From Symsagittifera roscoffensis (lineage: Eukaryota; Xenacoelomorpha; Acoela; Convolutidae): a stretch of 64,000 nucleotides of DNA. Shown piece by piece: positions 49,290-59,169 of the stretch (positions within the stretch are counted from its first letter, which is position 1; each line of letters begins with the position of its first letter). The stretch lies in NCBI RefSeq assembly GCF_963678635.1, contig NC_087068.1:42801649-42865648 (forward strand). Reading direction: 5' to 3'. The position numbers were made by a program, and so were the translations under genes. Under the pieces are notes generated by a model. That model ran no database searches. It was not told the DNA's origin and was given only the letters and a program-made list of their open reading frames with translations.

Positions 49290-52200
49290 ATCCTTTCTTT
49301 CATTTGTATAAACTTCCTAGAAATATCACCCAGCTTGGGTATCCTAGAGTTTTCGATACTCATCTTAACCTATTACTTGTTGTTGCTCACTACTTAATTC
49401 GCTGGCTAAGGTTTTTGCTGTCTACAGCAAATTATGGGAACCCATCAAAAAATTATTCTAAAGTTGAAGCTAACATTTAAATATGAATTTCATTACTTTA
49501 TGACAGTTCAACGTATCTTGAATTTCATGCACAGCAAGGAAATAGATTATCAGATAAAATGCTAGCTCAATCGGATGATGTCAAGAGATTTAAAATATAG
49601 TGAACTCACTATCCAAATGACAAATAGAAAAAGTATTTATTCTTTTTGAAAACAAAATTAATATATGTGCGTTGCGATTGGTTTGTCGCAACTTAATAGC
49701 CGAACTGGTTTCTAAAGAAAGAGCTCTTCCTGTTTAGTATTGCACTAAAAAGGCAAAGCGTGTAGACAATTATATACATCTCAAGTGGGCAACTATTGCA
49801 CCCATTGAGTTGTGTGTTACCTATCTGCCTTAGGATTACTCAAGATTGACCTGCTCTAGAGCTCTCAAGGCAACCACATCGCAAAAAATCGGTCAATTTT
49901 CTATTTCGGATTCCAATCCGAATTTAAGAAAAAATGCTTGTTTCTGTTTTTGATTTGACCTAGAGTCGCGAATCTCTGGGTTTAGTTTTATGTCAGTCTT
50001 ATTCTAATGTCTTTTTGTTTTCAATTAAAAGCAAGTCACTAGTGCAGTCACTGGCTTCTCAACATTTTCTGTTACCTGTTTGCCCTAATGTCCTAATATA
50101 TATCCAGTTAATTTCCATTAGATGCTTTGCTTCCGTGAACGTGCGTACTAGGGTTCATCCGATTACGCTCGCAAATGTAGTATTTCTCCGGATCGGCGTT
50201 TAGTGACCCTTCCAGATTTGCAAGAACGACCCACCCGGATTGCTACCCTTCCCAGTTGGCAAAATTCCTGATTAGCAAAAATATGAAAGATACCTTTCCA
50301 GATACGGACTTAGAGCTCTATTATGCAAAATCAACTAAAAAGAAAGTGTTCATTATGACTTCGTACCTCTCCGGACTGAAGCTAAGCTGCTTATTTAACA
50401 GTTTTTCCATAACTGGGAGGGGTCTGTTAACCAGCCTTTTTTCGACTTGCTTGCTAATTTCAAGGTTCTCTAACACTCACTTATCCTCGAGAACAACGTA
50501 TAATTGACTTATTGGACCATTAGGGGTATTAAATTTCTCCAAAAAAAATTCATGAACCGGGAAGGGTTTTTCTTCAGAATTGGTCTTTTTTGTAGGAACA
50601 GTCTGAAAAACTTTTATGAAAACTTTTTCCAAATAGAGGTTAGCTCAAGTTTAATCTTGTTTAATTGTCAATCTTACGGTACTAAAATAAGCTGGATTGG
50701 TTGGGCAGTTCTCACGTTATGAAGCAAAACGTCTTTTATCCAAACTGAAAATCTTTTCAAACGTGTAGTTTTTGCCTATTTTTTGCACAATTGTTGTCCT
50801 ATTGACCTAATCAACAAAATCCTTTATCTAATTTACTTAAATTACGATGTAACTCACTAAATTAGCTTTTCGTTTGTTCCCAAAAATTTGAATATCTCAA
50901 AATTTGCGTTTTGTGACGAAATCAAATTATTGATACTTTGACCCTAAAATTTGGTCTAGCTGATTGGAAAACGGAATAGGAATCATTATTATTACTAGTA
51001 GTGGTAATAGTATTTTATCCCTCCGTGTCCGATCAATATCCGAATTAAGGTGCATACCTCGGAAATTGTAACTCGGTGGAGGGTCACTACAAGGCAGTCA
51101 CTGTCGAGCCCCCCCTCTCCCACAGGTTGATATGGTACTTTCTGTACCTAAAAGGATACAAAACTCTTAACGATACCCAACAGTCGATTAGTGTTGTCCT
51201 TGTGACACTTCGTGCTGCCTTTTTCACTGCTGGATCGGTCTTCTACTGAAATATTTTGACCCTTCCGGATTGAGCACAAATTAGCATCAACGTGCTTAAA
51301 TGATCAAACAACCCTACAGTACAGGTAGAAGAAAAAGGCTCCAGGTTGATCGTATTGATCTTGATTTGACATAAATGCCTTTAACAACAATATAGTTAAC
51401 AACAGCAATCCAAAAATTTTGGCAGAACCTTGTCTGTGAAGATAATTTCTAGTGATTTTATTTTTTTTCACTGTTTTTCAATTTGTATTCGATTCTTTAC
51501 CACTTTAAGTTTGATTTCCTCTATATTTTAAATCGTTTTTGATCATAAGCGTTCAGGGAACGACTGGATGTCCAGTTCTCCCACGCTTCACGATACCTGA
51601 ATAATTGGTCTTATCTAAGTTTAATAAGTCAAATCGGGGAATCCGGAAGACTTTCGCGTTCCGAACAATCCTTCCAGCTCTTGATTGAGTGCCTTATTGC
51701 ACCCTTTTAGTATATAGAGAGCATATAGTGCTCTCGTTAATGGTTTTGGCTATAATTTTGTTACAAACAACACCCAGGAACGCCTTAGAAACATTCGCCT
51801 AGCAAAACATATCGACGGAAAACAAAGCTAGGTTCTATAACGACTGGCTAGCTTCTAAACAGCACTTCACATGCTTTCGACGTTCTCAACAATAGCAAGC
51901 TCAAAGTGGTTTTTGTAAGGTCGGTTCAACGAAATCATTATATTTTAAAGGCTATCCATGGAACCGCTCTAATTAACTAAGTTTTATGCAAAGTACTGAG
52001 CTCATGGCTGGTCTCAGTTTCCCCAGACCACGAGGTCACCTCTAAAAACAGAATTTCTACATTATTAATATTTTTACTGTTGTATTTGTTCAGTAGATAA
52101 AATGATTATATCTCTCGGAATTGGATCGACCTTCTCGCTCAAGTTCTAGCTTCTCATTATCTGAAAAGGAGCTTGATGTTATTCAAACTCAACTCAGGAC

Positions 52201-53190
52201 TTCCCAGGAAGCTAAAAATTGTTAAAAATTCAGTTTACACTAACTCCCCGAAACATTTCCGGTAACTTGAATCAGCGTGAAGACGCCCCCTCCTCACAAT
52301 CGGGAAGGGTGACAACGGGATATGTTCAGTAACGATTGTTACTGTACAATCGTTAAAAATCGGAGCGTGTTCCTTCCTTGAACCGCAATAATCTCAGATT
52401 AGGCCGTTTTCAATCTCTATTGTGTGATCTCTAAACGCGAAACTTGTTGCTTTAACTTTTACGCTTTTTCAGTTATTGCGAAAAACAGAATTATTACGTA
52501 TCATTCACGCTAAAATCGAAAACTTGAAAACAAGTACTTCGGTCCGAAACGACCCTTCTCAATTCGTTCTTTTTCACAATTAGAATCGTTAATCATCAAA
52601 TTCGGCCTATCGTACTGTCAGCTTCCAATAAGATAAGTTTCGTTCCACCGAACCATAAATCTCGTTACGCCGGCATTCTGGTCGATTAGTACAACTGCTC
52701 GGTCCAAAAACACCCCATTCTCTGTTGCCGTAAACAACAAAAAAGGTATTATATCGATGTCCGGGAGTTTCTTCAGAAATTTAAGGCAAATTGGCTATTG
52801 TTAAATTCCAAAATAAATGATTGACTAATTCCCACCCGTCGAGATATTGGAAAAAAAATTAAAAAGTGTACAAATTTTATTGTTACAAAGATAAGAGTCT
52901 CCTGAGAAATGATTTCCAGTGTAAAAAATAGGATGTAAAATTTATAAGGGGACAAAAGAAAAGTAGCTGAATGCTGACTCAAGTCTTCCGATTTTTACGC
53001 TGATCAACTCCGACTATTTTACTAGCCTAGTAAGTGTATCTGACAGACCCATAGCTCAGGCTTTTTTTGAGTTTTTTTAACTCCAACTTTTCCGTTGCAG
53101 ATGTTAGAGGAATTGATTTCTATCCATCTGACTCTTTTTACTTTTAAGAGATATTTGATGAAAAGTAAACTTCAACCGTTTTCGCAACTA
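49290..53190. other. No supportable gene; probable 5' region of the old element and unique sequence
   Basis: About 3.9 kb without a convincing coding frame on either strand; the longest open stretches are below 85 codons and have no homologous partner in the window. The part next to 49.3 kb should contain the leader and 5' LTR of the minus-strand element, but I could not match it to the LTR-like segments at 38.6-38.9 or 54.8-55.2 kb. A pyrimidine run CCCCCCCTCTCCCAC at about 51,110-51,124 (purine on the minus strand) is the only tract resembling a polypurine tract. A short hairpin lies at 52,330-52,355. Confidence 0.6.
52330..52355. repeat. Perfect 10-bp inverted repeat (short hairpin)
   Basis: The arms TAACGATTGT and ACAATCGTTA are exact reverse complements separated by TACTGT. 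The site stands alone in unannotated sequence. No adjacent U-tract or gene suggests a terminator, so a role is not assigned. Confidence 0.8.
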
Positions 53191-53193
53191 TGT

Positions 53194-53456
53194 GCAACGT
53201 CAGGACTTTTAGAACAAACTAATCTAAATGACGATAAAACATCAAAATACAAATGTTTACCATTGTTGTAAACCATCATGCTAGAAAAAAAGCAATTACA
53301 GTGGACTTCTAAAATTATTATTCGGATTAAAATACATTTAACCTTTAATATTAATTAAAATAAATTTATTTAATTTGTCTGGAATTTTCTGAGTTATAAA
53401 TTCAATTAGGACATGTACGTTTTAAAAAAAATCAAAAGTATTTTGGGATTAAACTT
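53194..53456 (+). repeat. Left arm of the inverted repeat flanking the Penelope-like remnant
   Basis: This segment matches the reverse complement of 54,484-54,765. Corresponding phrases are AATGACGATAAAACATCAAA / ATTGACGATAAAGCATCAAA, GATTAAAATACATTTAACCT / GATTAAAATACTTTTAACCT and GGACATGTACGTTTTAAA / AGACATGTACGTTTCAAA. I estimate about 70-75% identity with small indels. The inner end coincides with the stop codon of the endonuclease remnant (about 53,449), so the arm corresponds to the element's 3' untranslated end. Confidence 0.85.
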
Positions 53457-53700
53457 TCAGCGTTAAATCCCTGCTTCTAAACCCATCGCGCGTGTTCAAA
53501 CCTGGTTTTTCCGTTTTCCTGCTTTTTATTGCCTCTAGTGTTAACAGATTTTTTGGGTTGTTTGACCTATCTAGACTTTCCCAACTAACATTTGGGATTT
53601 TTCCTGAAGACTGCATTGCTGAAGCTTTAGGCCTACCGCTGAGTCTGCTTTTTTATGTTCCTCAATTCGGATTGTCCAATGTCGAACTGTTTATCTGACA
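53449..53700 (-). pseudogene. GIY-YIG-type endonuclease C-terminus of a Penelope-like element
   Basis: On the minus strand, split over frames, the sequence reads IEEHKKADSAVGLKLQQCS (about 53,590-53,660) and, after several stops, TLEAIKSRK and then PGLNTRDGFRSRDLTLK (about 53,455-53,530). The terminal LNTRD.(F/Y)RSR.LTL signature with the preceding E(A/G)..I is characteristic of the GIY-YIG nuclease end of Penelope-like elements. The family's central catalytic Glu probably corresponds to the E of TLEAI. In-frame stops and at least one indel make it inactive. The 68-codon plus frame at 53,492 is a shadow. Confidence 0.7.
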
Positions 53701-54032
53701 TAGGTGGAAGTGCTTCCACTACATGACAGTTTCTAAACCACTCTTGATTGGGGGTCGTTAGAAAAGGCTGTATCAGCGATGACAAACAAGATTCTGTTTT
53801 TTTTTTGTAGTGAAAACCACTTGAACGGTGGTTGAATTTCGTAACATGCTTGCAAAATGTTGGCTTTGGTTAACTCCATATGGCACCAGCAGCACTGGGG
53901 GCTTCACATCCTTTGGTGATGGATTTGAAGAACTCCTCTCATTATCATGGGCCTGACCTTACCCCCGATAATTTTCCACAGGGCGTCTACCTCCATCTTT
54001 GCGGACCAACTTTCAGGGCGCTGATTTTTCAG

Positions 54033-54470
54033 CTATTGCGCCCTAATAGTTTCCATAGCCTTATCAAATTGCTCCGAGTTTGATGTACTCCTAAAAACTC
54101 TGGTTACAGTTCTTTGGATGTCACTTTGCTTATACTGAGTTGGGCTGCAGCTTCTATAGTTCAGTATAGTTCCAGTATCTAAATGTTTTTCAAACCAATT
54201 GCAGGTTACACTCCTATCCTGTGATACATTTATGTTCAAATCAAGGAACGGCAAATTCCCCTCTGAGTTAATTTCTTCTAGAGTGAACTGCAGATTTGGA
54301 CGAAGAGAATTGGCGGCATCGAGAACACAACTCAGCGCGCCTTTGACTGTTCTAACAATGTCGTACACATACCTGAGTAACATTTTTTTCCTTGATTTTA
54401 GCGCGGCAGCAGCTTTCAGTACCCGACTATCTCGGTTATTGATGCGTATACAATAGTTTCAATCATCGGA
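54033..54470 (-). pseudogene. Penelope-like reverse transcriptase, C-terminal part, YVYD active site
   Basis: The open minus frame extends upstream of the first ATG (54,383) to a stop at about 54,469, giving about 145 codons. In order it contains INNRDSRVLKAAAALKSR, LLRYVYDIVRTVKG, LQFTLEEINSEGNLPFLDLN (RT motif D region) and HLDTGTILNYRSCSPTQYK, then RVFRSTS. Penelope-type RTs have YVDD or a similar (Y/F)xDD box; here the first Asp is Tyr (YVYD), which should abolish catalysis. A TAG stop at 54,033-54,035 interrupts the frame, which afterwards continues coding-like (PESWSAKMEVDALWKIIGGK) to about 53,930. The N-terminal RT motifs are absent, so the copy is 5'-truncated. Confidence 0.8.
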
Positions 54471-54483
54471 TATTTTCACGCAA

Positions 54484-54765
54484 TTTAGTCCCAAAGTATT
54501 TTTGGTATTTAATTTGAAACGTACATGTCTAAATCGAAAATATGACGCAGTAACTTCCAGACCAATAATTCAAAATTTTTTCTAATCAAATTTAGAGGTT
54601 AAAAGTATTTTAATCTAAATAGTAAGTTTAGAAGTCAATTGTGATTGGCTAAGTTTTTACGTGATAGTTTACAACCCAAATTGATGTGATTTATTGTAAA
54701 TAACATTTGTAATTTGATGCTTTATCGTCAATTAGACTAGGTTGAAAAAATTCTGACTTGTAACA
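54484..54765 (-). repeat. Right arm of the inverted repeat flanking the Penelope-like remnant
   Basis: Reverse-complement counterpart of 53,194-53,456. It lies just 5' of the truncated RT frame on the minus strand. Its outer end (near TTCTGACTTGTAACATTCGC, 54,751-54,770) is within 50 bp of the start of the putative gypsy LTR at 54,811. Confidence 0.85.
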
Positions 54766-55238
54766 TTCGCCCAAATACTACACAGCGACGGAGCGTAGAA
54801 AAAGTACCTATGAACGACTGGCAGGCGTCAGTTACCTAAATCCTACTCGTTTTTCATCGTCTCGACCTTGCCAGTTGATTTTCTGGTCTGTTTAGGGCTA
54901 AGTAAAAAGATACTATTTTTAGGCCATCAGTCAAACTACTTTTGATCAGCTTTCGTTTACATGCGAACACAACCACATAGCTGAGTCTCGGATCCTCAGA
55001 CTACGTTATTGCTATTAAAAACAGGGCTCGAATACCCTATTTTAATATGTTTTTGTGTGACAGTTCTATATTAAATCCATTGTAGATGGATTGACCCTTT
55101 CCTCTCTCTAGCTACTCATATTCTAAAATATCAAATAATACCGGTGTTAATTCAAAGTTCTATGGCATCAGAGTAGCTAAAAAGTCAGTTTACTGCAGTC
55201 CTTCAACATATGACAGTCTCTGGGGGGCCAAGCCTCCG

Positions 55239-55294
55239 CTCCCGTGTTTTTCTCGAGATAACGTTGTTATCTCTCCCAATTTGTGGCACGGGAG
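55239..55294. other. Nested perfect inverted repeats in the putative LTR
   Basis: The outer arms CTCCCGTG (55,239-55,246) and CACGGGAG (55,287-55,294) enclose inner arms GAGATAAC (55,255-55,262) and GTTATCTC (55,266-55,273), all exact reverse complements. A two-tier stem-loop could form in RNA or single-stranded DNA. In LTR elements such structures can lie near the transcription start or packaging region, but this assignment is an inference. Confidence 0.7.
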
Positions 55295-55358
55295 GTTTCC
55301 GCGGAATATTCCTTCCCCACTGAAGCCTCCTTTCTCACTGTTTCTCTCTGCTTTCGGT

Positions 55359-55385
55359 CTTATCGTGTGTGATTGCCACGATAAG
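55359..55385. other. Perfect 9-bp hairpin in the putative LTR/leader
   Basis: The arms CTTATCGTG and CACGATAAG are exact reverse complements around a nine-base loop. Together with 55,239-55,294 it makes two strong stem-loops within 150 bp, more than the surrounding sequence shows. Confidence 0.75.
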
Positions 55386-56179
55386 AGGCTTTGTTTTTCT
55401 CGTGCGACTGTTTTTTTCTATATCTGTCGTTGTTCTGTTTTTTTCGTTCTTTTTCGTCAAAATGGCCGTCTTTTTGTATTTCTGAGAAATACTTGCCCGT
55501 CAATCGAAATTTTAAAAATTTAAACTTCCGGAATAATTCGACCCTACTTCGCAGCACTTTTTTGTTACTAAGGCCTTTAGTCGTCTTTTTCTGTCCCGCC
55601 GGAAGGTTGCGCTGTGCCAATCTGGCAGAATGGCACAACGATGCACATAGTTGCGAAAACGTTTGAAATTTACCTTTGTGCCAGTCGGTCATATTTGGAA
55701 GTTTGACCTTGAGAGAAGCAAAAAACACTTGATTTTGGAGTGAAATTTAATTTTTCAAAATTTCGAATGGAACCTGTCATGCACGATTTTCTCGCGATAA
55801 CTGAAAATCAAAAAATAGAAGTCAGAACGATCGAGTGACAATCGCGGGAAAGTTGCTAGAAAATCAGTGGGAAATTGCTAATCGCAATTTCAGTAGCGAT
55901 AATAATCCAGAGTAGAGCTGTCCCATCTAGAAGAGAGACGAGCGCATTCCCACGAACTGGATTGTTGTGATTGGAGTATTATTCTAAACTGGACTAGAGT
56001 GAACCTTCGGTGGAAAGGTGGACAGCTAGAGTGTCCCAATGGTTCACGAGAACTTACAGTCTAGAGAAAAAACTTGTTCTTGTTATTAAAACTGACTAAC
56101 ATTAAACTCATTTTAGTTACTTTATTGATTCTTGAGTTGCTCACCGACTTATTTACTTCCTGGTTCTTGAGCGTGCTAC

Positions 56180-57053
56180 AATGTGAGTACTAATTTAAAT
56201 TTCTAGAGTGTGTTTTACAATTGTTATGTTGAGGTAAGGCGAGTTTTAGGTTGATCCATCTGAAATGGATCAAAGTTCCACTGTCTAATAAAAAGTAACT
56301 TAACGGATTGTTCCGACCCGGTTTTTAATGGCGTTCATGTATTTTGGGTATCTAGAGACCTAAGTATGGGGACGTTTCTAATTCTAGAGTGGGGGGATTT
56401 TTTAGTAGTAGCCTTTAAGCTGTAACGGGTCGTAGTCTCATGTCACAAGCGAACCGAATTGGCTCCGACTGATTTGAGGTACAAAAACACAAGAGATAGT
56501 GTCCCTGACTCTTGAGCCAATGGTTATAGGGCCTATTTTTCTTAAGCCTCATGTGTGACTGCAGTAGACGAATGTTACATAGTGTTTTTATGGCGCTCCT
56601 GGGTGTTTACGACATCAAGACTACGGAGTCGAACCCACTTGAGACAGCTTCGGGCTGAATGCCCATTCTAGAGTACCGGCGGTACGGTTCGACAGGAACG
56701 TGCAAACCTTCCGGTTGTACCGTGATAGCTTTTTAAGAAAACTCAAGAAAACTTCCTGGTACGCTCTCCGAACGAGGCTTAGCTAACCGAGTAAAGGGGG
56801 GCAACTAGGGGGACAAAAACACGAGCAAAAAGACAAAAAGCGAAACAAAAACCATAAACGAAAAAAGACAGTGACTTTGACACCAGATTAGTTGGATCAA
56901 ACCTTTATATTAATTAAATAGTATACCCATACTGTTTTACAAGTTCGATCGTTTCGATCAACCTAGCAATTTAACCCAGTAACCTCAATAAAGTGCCCGA
57001 GTGTGGGGCGTTGTCAAGGGTTTTTAGATAGCTTGGAACTTAGCTGGACAACA
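56180..57053. other. Leader of the plus-strand element, no gene
   Basis: About 870 bp without a convincing reading frame. A splice-donor-like GTGAGT occurs directly after the presumed LTR end (about 56,184). No primer binding site could be assigned with confidence. Sequence is of balanced composition with several TCTAGAGT repeats. Confidence 0.5.
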
Positions 57054-57315
57054 AGGAGACTTGACTGGAAGAGGTGACCAGCCGAGTGGGAAAGTGGTTC
57101 AGGAGCACTTGAGCTGAACCAATAGGAGACTTGACTGGAAGAGGTGACCAGCCGAGTGGGAAAGTGGTTCAGGAACACTTGAGCTGAACCAATAGGAGAC
57201 TTGACTGGAAGAGGTGACCAGCCGAGTGGGAAAGTGGTTCAGGAGCACTTGAGCTGAACCAATAGGAGACTGGACTGGAAGAGGTGACCAGTCGAGTGGG
57301 AAAGTAGCCAAGAAG
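57054..57315. repeat. 70-bp tandem repeat, about 3.7 copies
   Basis: AGGAGACTTGACTGGAAGAG begins at 57,054, 57,124 and 57,194, and a variant (AGGAGACTGGACTGG) at 57,264, giving an exact 70-bp period. The first three copies differ at one or two bases; the fourth diverges after GAGTGGGAAAGT. A 90-codon minus-strand frame over it is a by-product of the repeat. It lies in the long untranslated leader between LTR and gag. Confidence 0.95.
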
Positions 57316-58160
57316 GATTTGGCAGTTTTCGAGTTCTCAAGTTGGGCAGAACGGGTATCGTTAAAACTCATACTACATTATAGGAAATAAGTGTAAAATT
57401 GGATAAGCGATATCCCCCGGTTTTGAGAAACGTTTTTACTTGAGCAGGCCTGGAGACAGGTCTACGGTTTTCTCTTGAGAGGTTTAGCACCCGGCGCTTA
57501 AGGTGATTTTAGGCTTAAGAAGGGGGGCTAAAAAGGGGGGAGGTTAGAAGGGGGGCTGGTTAAGTTAGAGGTTGGCGGTTGTAAATTGTAAAAAGGGGAG
57601 AAATTAGAGTAACTAATTAGTCGACATCGTTGATTTAGTTACATTAGTCATTTACACGCGTTGGTCATAGGAAGCGGATATCCAAAATTGGAATTAGGTT
57701 AAGGTAGGTACCCTGGTCGGATCGGTAGGGGGGAACGGACATAGACAGTTTTTGTGATACCCCATAAGATTGCTAGCAGGGGGGAAGGAAACGCGTGGCA
57801 ATTAGGTACCAGACATTTTTTTCGATAGAAGGTAGACATTTGTCACCTTTGAATTTTAGGTGGGGTTTTTTTTTACTTTTTCTAGCTTGGATTTTTGTTG
57901 CATTTTGGTGAGGATTTGTGTTTAGTTTTTATACGAACAGGTGATCACAAGATACCTGCACACAGGTTTTGGTCTCAAGTTGCTTGGAACATTGAAAGAG
58001 AGGTAATTAAAAAGAAATAAGAAAAAGGGGGTCAGCATTTGGCTTTTAAAAGAGGGTTTTTGGGAAAATTTTACTAGAGCTTGAGTGGTGGTACAAGGTA
58101 CAGTGAATCAAGAAGTCCCCATAACGAAGAAGAAAGAGGTCCCATCGCTCAGACACTTGT
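57316..58160. other. G-rich part of the leader, no gene
   Basis: About 850 bp lacking a supported coding frame. Plus-strand G-runs are frequent: six Gs at 57,522, 57,535 and 57,550 within 35 bp, and more near 57,727 and 57,780. The cluster at 57,522-57,560 has potential to form a G-quadruplex in RNA or displaced DNA. Confidence 0.6.
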
Positions 58161-58166
58161 CAACAG

Positions 58167-58830
58167 TCTTGGGACAGTGCCAAAGAAGTCCTGGGACAGT
58201 GTTGGACCAGAACAGTCTTGATACAGTCTTGGGACAGTGGTCTTGGGACAGTGGTCTTGGGACAGTGGTCTTGGGACAGTGGTCTTGGGACAGTGGTCTT
58301 GGGACAGTGGTCTTGGGACAGTGGTCTTGGGACAAGGGTCTTGGGACAGGGTCTTGGGACAAGGGTCTTGGGACAGTGGTCTTGGGACAGTGGTCTTGGG
58401 ACAAGGGTCTTGGGACAGGGTCTTGGGACAGGGGTCTTGGGACAGTGGTCTTGGGACAGTAGTCTTGGGACACTAGCCTTGGGATAGTAGTCTTGGGACA
58501 GTAGTCTTGGGACAATAGCCTTGGGACAGTAGTCTTGGGACACTAGCCTTGGGACAGTAGTCTTGGGACACTAGCCTTGGGACACTAGCCTTGGGACAGT
58601 AGTCTTGGGACACTAGCCTTGGGACAGTAGTCTTGGGACACTGGTCTTGGGACACTAGCCTTGGGACAGTAGTCTTGGGACACTAGCCTTGGGACACTAG
58701 CCTTGGGACAGTAGTCTTGGGACACTAGCCTTGGGACAGTAGTCTTGGGACACTGGTCTTGGGACACTAGCCTTGGGACAGTAGCCTTGGGAGAGTACTC
58801 TCCGGACAAGGGTCTTGGGACACTGACGAA
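58167..58830. repeat. 14-bp minisatellite CTTGGGACAGTGGT, about 45 copies
   Basis: Near-perfect tandem repeat of 14 bp with variants ending AGTGGT, AAGGGT, AGGGGT, AGTAGT and ACTAGC. The left half is mostly GTGGT/AGGGT type. From about 58,450 the right half alternates GTAGT and CTAGC units, giving a 28-bp higher order in places. Flanks (58,140-58,200 and 58,830-58,930) hold irregular copies of TGGGACAGT. Because 14 is not a multiple of three, all frames on both strands stay partly open, which explains apparent proteins of 60-135 residues here; I do not consider them real. Confidence 0.97.
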
Positions 58831-59169
58831 GTACTGGGACAATACCGAACAGTCTTGGGACAGTAGAAAGAAGCCTGGGACGGTACAAAGAAGAGTAGGG
58901 ACGGTAACTGGAAGTCTTAGGACAGTATAAAAATTGAAGTAAAATTACAACAAATTGTTTTTATTAAGACAGAACAAGACTAATTGGAACCCGGTACGGT
59001 TGGGACCTCAAATAAAGAAAGTTACTCGAAGATTTTTGGAGAACTGGAACAAGGTTTTTATCACGCTGTATATTTTCTTCTAAGAATTTGTTTCCACAAA
59101 ATTTTTTATTCTTAGAATAGAATTGTATATAAAATAATATTGTAAATAAGAGCAATTGTAAATAGAATA

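Larger units (their letters stand above)
53194..54765 (-). mobile_element. 5'-truncated Penelope-like element with inverted flanking repeats
   Basis: The interior (53,449-54,470) carries, on the minus strand, the C-terminal part of a Penelope-type reverse transcriptase followed by a GIY-YIG-type endonuclease remnant, the RT-EN order typical of Penelope-like elements. It is flanked by related sequences in opposite orientation, at 53,194-53,456 and 54,484-54,765. Penelope-like elements are known to carry LTR-like repeats that may be direct or inverted and to be 5'-truncated often, which fits well. The element abuts the putative LTR of the plus-strand gypsy element starting near 54,811. Confidence 0.75.
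54811..56180 (+). mobile_element. Putative 5' LTR region of the plus-strand gypsy element
   Basis: The first 300-370 bp match the 38.6-38.9 kb segment next to the other gypsy copy, as expected of LTRs from one family. The match begins at TGAACGACTGGCAGGCG (54,811), a TG start. A TATA-like stretch (CTATATTAAAT, about 55,066-55,076) could serve a promoter. The region ends plausibly near GAGCGTGCTACA (about 56,180), after sequence that resembles an R-U5 end. I could not confirm a primer binding site or target duplication, and the 3' LTR is outside the window, so both boundaries are tentative. Frames of 80-122 codons in this region show no domain. Confidence 0.45.

Noticed and set aside
51100-51130. 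Polypurine tract and LTR start on the minus strand near CCCCCCCTCTCCCAC
   Set aside because: The neighbouring sequence does not match the family's LTR-like segments, and no coding region of a second element precedes it.
51540-51600. Further LTR start at GGAACGACTGGATGTCCAGTT
   Set aside because: Similarity to 54,811 is limited to the first 20 or so bases, the orientation is wrong for the minus element, and the match does not continue.
53194-54765. DNA transposon with long terminal inverted repeats
   Set aside because: The interior encodes RT and GIY-YIG remnants, not a transposase; inverted flanks are known for Penelope-like elements.
57099-57371. 90-codon minus-strand frame
   Set aside because: It is generated by the 70-bp tandem repeat.
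58085-58930. Repetitive proteins on both strands over the 14-bp minisatellite (up to 135 codons)
   Set aside because: A 14-bp period cycles through all three frames, so open frames on both strands are automatic. No start context or flanking coding sequence supports them.
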